The notes under the pieces were generated by a model. That model saw only the letters and a program-made list of their open reading frames with translations. It made no database searches and was not told where the DNA came from. This document shows, one piece after another, positions 21,672 through 31,000 of a stretch of 64,000 bases of DNA (within the stretch, counting starts at the first letter, position 1; each line of letters begins with the position of its first letter). The DNA lies in NCBI RefSeq assembly GCF_001280085.1, contig NZ_LGED01000102.1:1-64000 (forward strand), given 5' to 3'. A program made the translations under genes and the position numbers. Origin of the DNA: Saccharothrix sp. NRRL B-16348. Its GTDB lineage: Bacteria; Actinomycetota; Actinomycetes; Mycobacteriales; Pseudonocardiaceae.

Positions 21672-23365
21672 CAGATGACGTCCACGAACACCGGGTTCGC
21701 GTAGAACCACAGGTCCGCCCACGGGTCGGCGTCACCGATCACGTCCATCACCGGGTGGCCGTCCGACGTCAGCCGGTTGCCGTCGGAACCACGCAGCCGC
21801 AGGTAGAACGCGCCTTCCACGCGGCGGAACGTGTGCGTGAACCTCACCGTGCCGCGCGCGGTGCGGGCGACCTCGAACGACTTCACCACCGTCGTGCCGG
21901 GCGCGGAGAGCGCGTCGCGGTCCGTCGCCGGGCCGGTGATCGGGCCGGCGACCAGGTCGACCTTCGCCAGCCTCGGCACGACGCCCGCGAAGTTCGCGCC
22001 ACGCGCCAGGTCGACCTCGATCACCACTTCGACGTCGTGCCCGCGCCGGACGAACGTGCGGCCGCCGATCGTGACGCCCCGGTTGTCGCCCTCGCCGAGC
22101 GACCGGACCCGCAGGTTCAGCCCGTCGATGATCCGCCCGTGCACGGCGACGACCTTGCCGCCCTGCATGCCGCGCATCACGTCCACGTAGGACTTGGAGT
22201 CCGCGCCGACCAGCGTCGAGCTGTAGAAACCGGGCCAGTAGTCGCTTTCGACCTGCGGCACGCCGGTGTCGATGGGCGCGCCGCGGCTGCCGGTCGTGTT
22301 GTGGTCGCCGGTGCCCTGCTTGTGCGTGTCCAAGTGCACCCGGTGCGAGTCGGACGTGGCGGTGACCCACCACGGCCTGCCCTCGGCGAGCAGCGAGTCC
22401 CACAGGCCGCCGACCTTGGCGGTCATCCAGTCGAACCCGCCGTAGGTGCGGTAGGGGTTCTCCGTCGCGGTCGGCGCGTAGCCGGGGAAGCTGTCCTGGT
22501 TGGGCGAGGCGTCGTAGAGCCCGCGCGCGGCGCCGCGGCCACCGTTCGCGGCCGGGATGCCGCCTGCCTGGTGGCCGGGCGCGCCCTCCATACCCACCGC
22601 CACGCCGGGCGCCGCGTCACGCCAGCCGCGGAACTCGTGCGGGCTGTCCACGCCGCGCCGGGCCGGGTGGTTGGCGAACATCAGCGCGATCTCCGTGCGC
22701 CCGGCGAGCACCTGCGACTCCAGGTAGCGCAGGGCCGCCAACGCGTACGGCTCGCCGTCGGCCGACGTGGAGCGGGTGATCAGGCCCTTGCCGCCGTTCG
22801 CGACCGGCGTCGACAGCACGCCGCCGTCGTAGGCCGCCTCGAACGCCCGCAGGATGTCCACGGTGGACCGGCCCGGCGGCAGGAACACGGTGGCGTGCTC
22901 GGCACCCGGGATGTTCCACTCCAGGCCCTGGTAGACCAGCACGTCCCGGTGCGACTTGCGGGCCCGCTCGATGTCCGGCGCGACCTGGTCGATGGAGAAC
23001 TTCTGGTGCGCGACGCCGCCGTGGTCGGTGATGACGACCCAGTCGAGCCCGTGCTCGCGGGCCTTGGCGACCTGCTGGGTCACCTCGTACTGAGCGTCGT
23101 TGGAGTACTTGGTGTGGATGTGGTGGTCGCCCGCGAACCAGCACCCGCGCCCGCCCCACGGGTTCACCGGCGTGGCCGGCCGGTCGTCGTGCGCGTGCGC
23201 GGGCGCCGCGCCCAGGGTGGTCGCCACGCCGGCCGCGCCCAGACCGGCCAGGAACCGGCGTCGCGCCACCGAGAGCGGCCGGTCGTCCTGCGCGTCGCGC
23301 CAGCTGCCCTCCACTTCCTCGTGGTGGTGCTCGTGGGTGTGGTCGTGGTGGTGGTCGTGCGACAT
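21671..23365 (-). CDS. Tat-exported PHP-domain phosphoesterase with His-rich leader
   Basis: A 564-aa predicted metal-dependent phosphoesterase outside the cytoplasm. The leader is exceptional: nine His in residues 3-15 (HDHHHDHTHEHHH), then the Tat motif ARRRFLAGLGAAGVA at 34-48 and an HAHDD cleavage region. The PHP catalytic part starts at FAGDHHIHTKYSNDAQY with WVVITDHGG and GLEWNIPGAEHATVFLP following, giving the His/Asp/Glu metal-site pattern of PHP enzymes. The central TATSDSHRVHLDTHKQG stretch is another metal-site segment. The last 200 residues are beta-rich. The His cluster may bind Zn, Ni or Cu before export, or buffer metal for loading the enzyme. First gene of a coupled pair. Confidence 0.8.
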   Translation of the reverse strand: MSHDHHHDHTHEHHHEEVEGSWRDAQDDRPLSVARRRFLAGLGAAGVATTLGAAPAHAHDDRPATPVNPWGGRGCWFAGDHHIHTKYSNDAQYEVTQQVAKAREHGLDWVVITDHGGVAHQKFSIDQVAPDIERARKSHRDVLVYQGLEWNIPGAEHATVFLPPGRSTVDILRAFEAAYDGGVLSTPVANGGKGLITRSTSADGEPYALAALRYLESQVLAGRTEIALMFANHPARRGVDSPHEFRGWRDAAPGVAVGMEGAPGHQAGGIPAANGGRGAARGLYDASPNQDSFPGYAPTATENPYRTYGGFDWMTAKVGGLWDSLLAEGRPWWVTATSDSHRVHLDTHKQGTGDHNTTGSRGAPIDTGVPQVESDYWPGFYSSTLVGADSKSYVDVMRGMQGGKVVAVHGRIIDGLNLRVRSLGEGDNRGVTIGGRTFVRRGHDVEVVIEVDLARGANFAGVVPRLAKVDLVAGPITGPATDRDALSAPGTTVVKSFEVARTARGTVRFTHTFRRVEGAFYLRLRGSDGNRLTSDGHPVMDVIGDADPWADLWFYANPVFVDVI

Positions 23366-23607
23366 GCGGTACTCCGATCATGACCCGAACGGCGGCAGGC
23401 CGAAGTATCGTGATGCGGCAATGCGTCGGGTGGTGCGCGGAGTCGAACTCCCGGTGAACACTTCGGCGCGGGTCACCCCGTCAAGACCGCGTCAAGGTCC
23501 GGGGAACGGCCACGCGGCGCGGCGGGTGGGAGCACACTGGGTGCCGTGGCAGGTGAGCTGGGGACCCACCTCGGCGGCGGACGGACGATCGCCGCGGTGA
23601 CGGCGGC
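23366..23607. promoter_or_regulatory. Divergent intergenic region, PHP gene and KdpE-like gene
   Basis: 242 bp with no gene or clear dyad; presumably holds both promoters. A short segment near 23430-23460 resembles a tRNA T-loop but does not fold into a tRNA. Confidence 0.3.
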
Positions 23608-24288
23608 GTGACCACGGTCCTGGTGGTGGACGACGACCCGGGGCTCGTGCGCGCGCTGCGGATCAGCCTGGACGGCCACGGCTACCGGGTGCTCACCGCG
23701 TCGGACGGCGCGTCGGCGTTGCGCGCGGCCGAGGACGGCCCCGACGTGGTCGTGCTGGACCTCGGCCTGCCCGACCTGGACGGCCTCGACGTGATCACCG
23801 GCCTGCGCCGGGCCACGACCGCGCCGATCGTCGTGCTGTCCGGCCGGCTCGACTCGGCGGACAAGGTCCGCGCGCTGGACGCGGGCGCCGACGACTACGT
23901 GACCAAGCCGTTCGGGATGGACGAGTTCCTGGCCCGGCTGCGCGCGGCCGTGCGGCGGTCGACCAGGCGTTCGGCCAGGGCCGACGAGCCACCGGTGCGC
24001 GCCGCGTCGTTCACCGTCGACCTGGCCGCGAAGAAGATCCACCGGGACGGGTCCGAGGTGCACCTGACGCCGACCGAGTGGGGCCTGCTGGAGGCGCTGG
24101 TGCGGGCGGGCGGCGAGGTGCTCAGCCCGCAACGGCTGCTCACGGAGGTGTGGGGGCCGACCTACACGTCGGCCACCCACTACCTGCGCGTCTACCTGGT
24201 CCAGCTGCGCCGCAAGCTCGAACCGGACCCCGCCCACCCGCGGCACCTGGTCACCGAACCGGGGCGGGGCTACCGCTTCCGGCCGTGA
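23608..24288 (+). CDS. KdpE-like OmpR-family response regulator, orphan
   Basis: A 226-aa two-component regulator. Receiver at 1-118 with the acidic pair Asp8-Asp9, phospho-acceptor Asp51 (VVVLDLGLPD) and Lys in YVTKPFG. OmpR-type DNA-binding domain at about 128-226 with LTPTEWGLLEALVR, LLTEVWGPTYTSATHYLRVY and RRKLEPDPAHPRHLVTEPGR, which is very close to KdpE of the potassium-ATPase system. No histidine kinase (KdpD) or kdpFABC genes adjoin, so it is orphan here. GTG 23608 is the start that gives the canonical TTVLVVDDD opening. Potassium control is inference from similarity. Confidence 0.85.
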   Translation: MTTVLVVDDDPGLVRALRISLDGHGYRVLTASDGASALRAAEDGPDVVVLDLGLPDLDGLDVITGLRRATTAPIVVLSGRLDSADKVRALDAGADDYVTKPFGMDEFLARLRAAVRRSTRRSARADEPPVRAASFTVDLAAKKIHRDGSEVHLTPTEWGLLEALVRAGGEVLSPQRLLTEVWGPTYTSATHYLRVYLVQLRRKLEPDPAHPRHLVTEPGRGYRFRP

Positions 24289-25422
24289 TCAGCGCCGGGG
24301 CGTGGTGGTGAGCAGGTTCCACTTCACGGCCTTGAGCGTGCCGTCGGCGGTGGTGCTCTCGCCGACGATCGTGCCCCGGTCGTTCAACGCGGTCGGCAGG
24401 CTGTGCGCGCCGCCGAGCGAGCCGAGGTAGGTCACCCTCCCGTTGCGCCACAGGAACGCGCGGGGCGCGTCGGGGTTGTCCGCCGAGCTCCAGCCGATCA
24501 CGTCACCGCGCTCGTTGACCGCGACCGCCTCGGACGGGCTGGGCACGCCCAGGTCCAGCGGCTTGCCGCCGCCGGGCCAGAGCACGGCCTTGCGGTCGTC
24601 GTTGAACTCCGTGGTCCAGCCGACGACGTCGCCGCGCTCGTTGATCGCCTGCGGGCCGTTCGCCACGCCGCCGGACTTGCTCAGCACCGTCACCGCCGAC
24701 CCCTCCCAGCGCAACGCCTGCGTGCCCTCGTTGCCGACGATCACCCCGGCCTCGTTGATCGCCTCGACGGAGTACATGCCGGAGCCGGGCACGGTGGCCA
24801 GCGGCTCGCACCTCGTGGTGTCCACGCAGCGGAACGCGTACGCCGTGCCGCTGAACATGGGCAGCTTGTTGCCCGCGACCACACCGGCGTCGTTGATCGC
24901 GCTCAGCCACAGGTGGGGCCCCGTCAACGGCAACGACGTGTGCTTGCCGTCCTGCCACACGACGGCCCGCTCCTGGTGGTAGCCCGACGACGACGTGGAG
25001 TACGTCATCGGCACCGAGCCCTTGGCGTTGATCGCCGACGCGATGACCCAGCCACCGCCCGGCGAGATGTCGGTGACCTTGCCGCCGTGCCAGATCCGCG
25101 GCCGTTGGACGTAGGGGCCCGCACCGTTGACGGCCTCCTGGATCAGCACCTGGCCGGCCTGGTTGAGCCCGGACGGGATGCCGAGGCCGAGGTCGGTGTG
25201 CGCGCCGCCGGGTGACCAGTGCACCGTGTGCGGCGCGCCGTTCCCGCTGGTGAAGCCGATGACCTGGCCGAGGTCGTTGACCGCGACGGTCCGGTGGGTG
25301 GGGTAGCCCGGCAAGCCGGGCAGTTCGGTGATGAGTGCGCTCGCCTGCGCGCCGGGCGCGGTCACCAGCGGCAGGGCAACGGCCAACGCGAGGACGGCCG
25401 CGGGCGTGCGTAGCTTGGGCAT
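24289..25422 (-). CDS. Secreted HAF-repeat protein
   Basis: A 377-aa exported protein of unknown role. Signal peptide: KLRTPAAVLALAVALPLVTA with a PGAQASA cleavage site. The mature protein is a series of about seven HAF-type extracellular repeats with the pattern A-[VIL]-N-[DE]-x-G-x-[VI]-[VI]-G, for example AVNDLGQVIGF, AINDAGVVAGN, AINEAGVIVGN, AINERGDVVGW, AVNERGDVIGW and ALNDRGTIVGE. Each repeat is followed by a W-x-x-G(G) stretch, predicting a beta-propeller. Ligand unknown. ATG 25422 lies upstream of the signal peptide. It abuts the KdpE-like gene tail to tail with no gap. Confidence 0.8.
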   Translation of the reverse strand: MPKLRTPAAVLALAVALPLVTAPGAQASALITELPGLPGYPTHRTVAVNDLGQVIGFTSGNGAPHTVHWSPGGAHTDLGLGIPSGLNQAGQVLIQEAVNGAGPYVQRPRIWHGGKVTDISPGGGWVIASAINAKGSVPMTYSTSSSGYHQERAVVWQDGKHTSLPLTGPHLWLSAINDAGVVAGNKLPMFSGTAYAFRCVDTTRCEPLATVPGSGMYSVEAINEAGVIVGNEGTQALRWEGSAVTVLSKSGGVANGPQAINERGDVVGWTTEFNDDRKAVLWPGGGKPLDLGVPSPSEAVAVNERGDVIGWSSADNPDAPRAFLWRNGRVTYLGSLGGAHSLPTALNDRGTIVGESTTADGTLKAVKWNLLTTTPRR

Positions 25423-25519
25423 GGTCGCTCCATTGCGAGATGTCCGCTGAATCGATTCGAACGGTAGTCTCGGGCGGGCGACCCGGCGTCGGCCGGACAG
25501 CGGAATCAAGGGGGAACCG

Positions 25520-26386
25520 TTGGCTGCACACGACGTCCTGACCAGGCTGAGCGCCGATGCCGAGGTCAGCAGGCTGACCGGGGGCGTGGTCAACACGGTG
25601 TGGCTCGTCCGCGGTCCCGATCGCCACGTCGTGCTCAAGACGACCGACAACCCGCCGCGGTCCTTGTTCGCGATCGAGGCGGCGGGCTTGGAGGTGCTGC
25701 GGGCGCACGGCCTCGGCACCCCACGGGTGCTCGACGTCGGTGACGACTGGCTGACGCTGGAGGCGCTGGCGCCGCAGCCGCCGGAGACCGACGCGTTCTG
25801 GGAGAGCGCCGGGCGGGCGATCGCCGCGCTGCACGACGTGCGCGGCCCGCGGTTCGGCTGGGAGCACGACGGGTGGTTGGGCGCGTTGCCGCAGCACAAC
25901 GCCTGGCACGACGACGGGCACGCGTTCTTCGCCGAGCAGCGGCTCCTGCGCTACCTGGGCGAGCCGGCGGTCGAGGCCGTGCTGACCGCGGCGGACCGTG
26001 CCGCCCTGGAACGGCTGTGCGAGCGGCTGCCGGAGATCGTGCCCGCCGCGCCGCCCTCGCTGACCCACGGCGACCTGTGGCGCAACAACGTGGTCGCCAC
26101 CGCGTCCGGCGAGCCCGCGTTCATCGACCCGGCGGTGTCGTGGATGTGGCCGGAGCTGGACCTGAGCGCGATGTTCTGCGGCACCGACCCGCCCGCCCGG
26201 TTCTTCGCCGCCTACCACGAGGTCCGGCCGACGGACTCGGACTGGCGCGACCGGATGCCCGTGCTGTTCCTGCGGGAGATCCTCAGCACGTTGGCGCACG
26301 ACGTCGACGACTGGGGCGCGCTCGACTACCTCCGCGACGTGCTGCGCCCGTTCCGCCACGTGCCCGCCGGCCCCGGCTCGGACTGA
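25520..26386 (+). CDS. Fructosamine-3-kinase / aminoglycoside phosphotransferase family protein
   Basis: A 288-aa small-molecule kinase. ATP-binding region: GGVVNTVWLVRGPDRHVVLK with the invariant Lys. The C-lobe has the catalytic loop THGDLWRNNVVAT and the metal-binding stretch AFIDPAVSWMWPELDLSAMF, matching the fructosamine-3-kinase group (HGDLWxxN) rather than antibiotic-resistance APH enzymes (HGDLxxxN with a different tail). These kinases repair glycated amines or ketosamines. The start is TTG 25520, with AAGGGGGAA upstream; no ATG/GTG fits better. It is divergent from the HAF gene and separated from the following hydrolase by a hairpin (26403-26431). Confidence 0.85.
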   Translation: MAAHDVLTRLSADAEVSRLTGGVVNTVWLVRGPDRHVVLKTTDNPPRSLFAIEAAGLEVLRAHGLGTPRVLDVGDDWLTLEALAPQPPETDAFWESAGRAIAALHDVRGPRFGWEHDGWLGALPQHNAWHDDGHAFFAEQRLLRYLGEPAVEAVLTAADRAALERLCERLPEIVPAAPPSLTHGDLWRNNVVATASGEPAFIDPAVSWMWPELDLSAMFCGTDPPARFFAAYHEVRPTDSDWRDRMPVLFLREILSTLAHDVDDWGALDYLRDVLRPFRHVPAGPGSD

Positions 26387-26402
26387 CCGCCAGAGCCCGG
26401 CG

Positions 26403-26431
26403 TGGGGCAGCCCAGTGTCAGGGCAGCCCCA
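26403..26431. terminator. Hairpin terminator after the fructosamine-kinase-like gene
   Basis: TGGGGCAGCCC (26403-26413) pairs with GGGCAGCCCCA (26421-26431) at 10 of 11 positions, seven-base loop. Confidence 0.6.
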
Positions 26432-26526
26432 AGTTTCCCCACCTCGCGTGGCACACCCCCGAGGACGCGCACACGATGTGCGCCGTGGCGCGACGAGGCG
26501 CCACCGCTCCTCGGAGGAGGTCGTCC

Positions 26527-27906
26527 GTGAACCGCTTCGGCTTGAGCGCGTTGCTCGCCGTGACGCTGACCGCGGTGCTCGCCGCACCCGCGACCGCCGA
26601 CACCGGGCAGGTCCCGTGTCCGGCCCGGCTCCCGGCGGGCGCGACCTGCTACGGCGGGCAGGATGCCAACGGCGCGTTCTACGCGTTCGCGATCCCGGCG
26701 GACTGGAACGGCTCGCTGGTCGTGCACGCCCACGGCGGCCCCGACCTGGCCGCGCCGACCGCGGACCGCCCGGCCGAGGACCTGGACCGCTGGGCGGTGG
26801 CGGTGCACGAGGGCTACGCGCTGGCGGGCTCGTCGTACCGGCGCGGCGGCTACGGCACCCGGATGGGCGCGGCGGACACGGAGCACGCGCGGGAGCTGTT
26901 CGCGCGGCGGTTCGGCGAGCCGCGCAAGACGTTCCTGCACGGCCAGTCGTGGGGCGGGAACGTGGCCGCGAAGACCATCGAGGCCTACGACTCGTTCGAC
27001 GCCGCCCTGCTCACCAACGGCGTGCTCGCGGGCGGGTCCCGCGGCTACGACTACCGCGTCGACCTGCGCGTGGTCTACCAGTACTACTGCCGCAACCACC
27101 CGCGGCCGGACGAGCCGCAATACCCGCTGTGGATGGGGTTGCGCGCCGACTCGACCCTGACCGGCGCCGGTCTGCGCGCCCGGCTCCAGGAGTGCACGGG
27201 CTACCAGTCGCCGCCCGCCGAACGCAGCGCGCCGCAACAGCGCAACCTGGACGACATCCTCGCCGTCACCAGGATCCCGGAGAGCACGCTCGCGTCGCAC
27301 CTCACCTTCGCCACGTTCACGTTCCGCGACATCGTGCACCACCGGCTCGGCGGGCGGAACCCGTTCGGCAACAGGGGAGTGCGGTACACGGGGTCGCACG
27401 ACGACGCGGCGTTGAACGCGGGCGTCGAGCGGTTCAGCCCCACGCCGTCGGCCGCGCGCGACCTGTCCTACGACAGCGATCCGACCGGCGCGGTGTCGAT
27501 CCCGGTCGTCACCGTGCACGCGATCGGCGACCCCACGGCGTTCGTGGAGCACGAGTCGGCGTACCGGGCGAGCCGGGTCGGCGCGGGGACGGCGGAGCAC
27601 CTCGTGCAGGCGTTCACCACGGAAACCGAGCACAGCGCGCTCAGCGACGCCGAGTACGCCGCCGCGCTGCGGGCGCTCGTGACCTGGGAGAGCACCGGCC
27701 GCAAACCCACGCCCGCCTCGATCGCCGCCGACTGCCCGGCCGCGGACGCGAAGTACGGCACGGGCTGCTTCTTCGACCCCGCCTACCAGCCCGCGCCCTA
27801 CTCGGCGCACGTGTACCCGCGTCCCGGCGGCACCCGCTGGCCCGCGATGACGGCACAGCAGGAACGGCTGTGGGAACGGCTGGGCCGAGTGGGTATCGCG
27901 CACTGA
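26527..27906 (+). CDS. Secreted alpha/beta hydrolase
   Basis: A 459-aa exported hydrolase. Signal peptide: NRFGLSALLAVTLTAVLAA then PATADT. The mature enzyme begins with a short Cys-containing segment CPARLPAGATCYGG, then LVVHAHGG (oxyanion), the nucleophile elbow HGQSWGGNVA and a large lid domain with several Cys that could form disulfides (YQYYCRNHP, LQECTGYQ). The acid/base residues lie near VTVHAIGDPTAFVEHES and TETEHSALSD, and the DCPAADAKYGTGCF tail supplies two more Cys. It resembles secreted esterases or tannase-like hydrolases, but substrate is unknown. GTG 26527 has GGAGGA 9-14 bases upstream. Confidence 0.8.
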   Translation: MNRFGLSALLAVTLTAVLAAPATADTGQVPCPARLPAGATCYGGQDANGAFYAFAIPADWNGSLVVHAHGGPDLAAPTADRPAEDLDRWAVAVHEGYALAGSSYRRGGYGTRMGAADTEHARELFARRFGEPRKTFLHGQSWGGNVAAKTIEAYDSFDAALLTNGVLAGGSRGYDYRVDLRVVYQYYCRNHPRPDEPQYPLWMGLRADSTLTGAGLRARLQECTGYQSPPAERSAPQQRNLDDILAVTRIPESTLASHLTFATFTFRDIVHHRLGGRNPFGNRGVRYTGSHDDAALNAGVERFSPTPSAARDLSYDSDPTGAVSIPVVTVHAIGDPTAFVEHESAYRASRVGAGTAEHLVQAFTTETEHSALSDAEYAAALRALVTWESTGRKPTPASIAADCPAADAKYGTGCFFDPAYQPAPYSAHVYPRPGGTRWPAMTAQQERLWERLGRVGIAH

Positions 27907-27963
27907 CTGCGCCTTCCCGAAGCAACGCGGTGGCTCTCCGAGGTGTCCTACTCACTGAGGGGA

Positions 27964-27987
27964 GTGGCGGTCACCGAGCACCGCCAC
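27964..27987 (+). promoter_or_regulatory. Leader hairpin before the subtilase gene
   Basis: Perfect 8-bp dyad GTGGCGGT / ACCGCCAC with an eight-base loop, directly upstream of the ribosome site GAGGGGAG and 17 bases before the ATG. Could be an operator or a 5' mRNA stem. Confidence 0.45.
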
Positions 27988-28003
27988 GGTGAGGGGAGTC
28001 CGC

Positions 28004-31000
28004 ATGTCCCGCAGAACCAAGGCATCGGTGCTGGTCGCGGTGGTGGTGATGGTCGCCGCGACCGTCCCGGCCACCGCCGAGCCACCGGAACGGGCGCAGG
28101 CGCAGCCGGTCGGCGCGCAAGTGGACGGCACGGTCACGCTGGTGACCGGCGACGTCGTCACCGTCAGGGGCGACCGCGCTCAGGTGCGCCCCGGTCACGG
28201 ACGCGCCCACGTGCGGTTCGTGCAGCGGTTGGACGAGCACGGCGACCTGCACGTGCTGCCGACCGACGTGCTGGGCGACGTGCGGTCCGGCTCGCTGGAC
28301 GAGCGGCTGTTCGACGTCACCGGACTGATCCGGGCCGGCTACGACGACCGGTCGACCCGTGTCACGCCGCTGATCGTGACGTCGACCGGCCCGGCCGTGG
28401 CCGGTGAGCCGCTGACCAGCATCGGCGGGTACGCGGTCAAGGCGCCGAAGGACACCGCGTTCTGGGCGGGCGCGCGTGCCGCCGGCGTGGCGAAGGTCTG
28501 GCTGGACGGCCCGGTCCGGGCCACGCTCGACCGCAGCGTCCCGCAGATCGGCGCGCCGACGGCGTGGGAGGCGGGGCTCACCGGCGCCGGCGCGAAGGTC
28601 GCGGTGCTGGACACCGGGGTCGACTCGACGCACCCGGACCTCGCGGGCGCCGTCGTGGAGTCGCGCAACTTCACCGACAGCCCCGACACCGACGACCGCG
28701 TCGGCCACGGCACGCACGTCGCCGCCACCATCACCGGCTCCGGCCGCTACCAGGGCGTGGCGCCGGACAGCGCGGTGCTCAACGGCAAGGTGCTCGGCGA
28801 CCAGGGCGGCGGCTACGAGTCGGACATCATCGCGGGCATGGAGTGGGCCGTGGCGGCGGGCGCCGACGTGGTCAACATGAGCCTGGGCAGCTCGATGCGC
28901 ACCGACGGCACGGACCCGATGTCGCTGGCCGTGAACCAGCTGACCAGCTCCAGCGGCGCGTTGTTCGTCGTCTCGGCGGGCAACAGCGGTCCGTCCGACC
29001 AGACGATCGGCAGCCCGGCCGCGGCCGAGCTGGCGCTCACCGTCGGCGCGGTGGACCGGTCCGACCAGCTCGCGGAGTTCTCCTCGCGCGGACCGCGCTG
29101 GGGCGACGACGCGATCAAGCCGGACATCACCGCGCCGGGCGTGGACATCGTCGCGGCCAGGGCGAAGGAGGGCAGCGTCGGCACGCCGGTCGGCGACGCG
29201 CACGTCGCCCTGTCCGGCACGTCGATGAGCTCGCCGCACGTGGCGGGCGCGGCGGCGATCGTCGCCGCGCAGCACCCGGACTGGACGGCCGCGCAGATCA
29301 AGGGCGCGCTCATGGCGAGCGCGAAGCCCAACGCCGACCTGACCGTGCACGAGCAGGGCGCGGGCCGGGTCGACGTGGCCGCGGCCGTCACGCAGACGCT
29401 GGCGGCCGAGCCCGCGTCGCTGAGCCTGGGCGTGGCCCAGTGGCCGCACGCCGACGACCAGCCGATCGAGCGGAAGATCGCCTACCGCAACGCGGGCACG
29501 ACGCCGGTGACGCTGACGCCGACCGCCGACCTGCGCGACCCGGCGGGCAACCCCGCGCCCGCCGGCATGGTCACGTTCTCGCCGTCGACGCTCACCGTCC
29601 CGGCGGGCGGTGAGGCCGCCGTCGTCGTCACGGTCGACACCTCGCTGGACGCGCCGGACGGCCGGTACGGCGGCGTCGTGGTGGCCACCGGCGGCTCGAC
29701 GCCGCTGCGCACGCCGATCGGCGTGACCAAGGAGGTCGAGAGCTACGACGTGAAGATGACGTTCCTCGACCACACCGGCGCGCCGACGCCGGAGTACTTC
29801 TTCCGGTTCGTCGACGTGAACCACCGCAAGGCGTACCTGGGCCACGACCCCTCCGGCACCGTCGTCGTCCGCCTGCCCAAGGGCACCTTCTACGGCGACG
29901 CGTTCATCCAGACCAGGGCGACCGGGCAGCTCACCCAGGTGATGGAGCCCAGCGCCACCGTCACCGGACCCACCGAGTTCGTGTTCGACGCCCGCGCGGG
30001 CAAGCCGATCGCGCTGTCGGTGGACGAGCAGGACGCGGAGGTCGGCTTCACGGAGGTGATCTTCAGGCGGACGATGGCGTGGGGCGACACGGGCACCGGC
30101 TTCATCGGGTTCCCGCCGGGCGCAGTGCTGTTCGCGCCGTCGAAGACCTCCGCGCCCGGCGCGGCGAGCTTCACGGTGGCCGGGCGACTCGCCAAGCCGG
30201 ACGGCGACGGGACGTTCGTCGGCAGCCCGTACCAGTACTCGGTGTCGTGGCGGCACGACGGCGCGGTGCCCGAACGGCTCGACCGGGCGTTCCAGCGCCG
30301 TGACCTGGCGAAGGTCAAGTCGCGGATCGCCTCGTCCGCACCCGGCACGACCGGGTTCCGCGACCAGATGGCGGGCGGACCGCTGCCGTTGGAGATCACC
30401 GAGTACTACTCGCCGGGCGTCGACTGGTACAGCGACTTCGTGCAGATGCCGGAACCGCAGGCGTTCCCGCCGCAGAGCTTCCAGTCGACCTCGCTGCCCC
30501 GTCGGTTCGCCGCGGGTCGCACGGTCGACGAGAAGTGGAACGCCGCCGTGTTCGGGCCGGCGTTCCCGGCCTCGAACCGCGACTACGAGTGGGCGGGGCG
30601 GCTCGGCGACGAACTCGTGGTGTCGGCGCCGATGTTCTCCGACCAGGACCCGAACCACTACGGGTACTCGGACGTCACGGCGGCGAAGACGACGCTGCAC
30701 CGCGACGGCGTGCTGCTCGCCGAGTCGCCTTACGACGGGTACGTGTCGGGCGTGGTGCCGGCGGGCAAGGGCACCTACCAGGTGCACGCCGAGGCCGAGC
30801 GGTCCGGTGTGGCCGAGCTGTCCACGCGCGTGGTGGCGGACTGGTCGTTCACCTCGGAGCACGTGGCCGGCTCGGACCCGGCGGGGTTGCCGCTGCTCGT
30901 GGTGCGGTTCGCGCCGTCGTTGGACGCGCAGAACCGGGCGGCGGCCGGGCGGCCGTTCGCGATCCCGGTGTACGTGCAGCGCAACGGGGTGACCGGCGCC

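Noticed and set aside
23430..23460. tRNA-like segment (GGAGTCGAACTCCC) upstream of the KdpE-like gene
   Set aside because: It resembles a T-arm, but no acceptor, D or anticodon arms can be folded around it on either strand.
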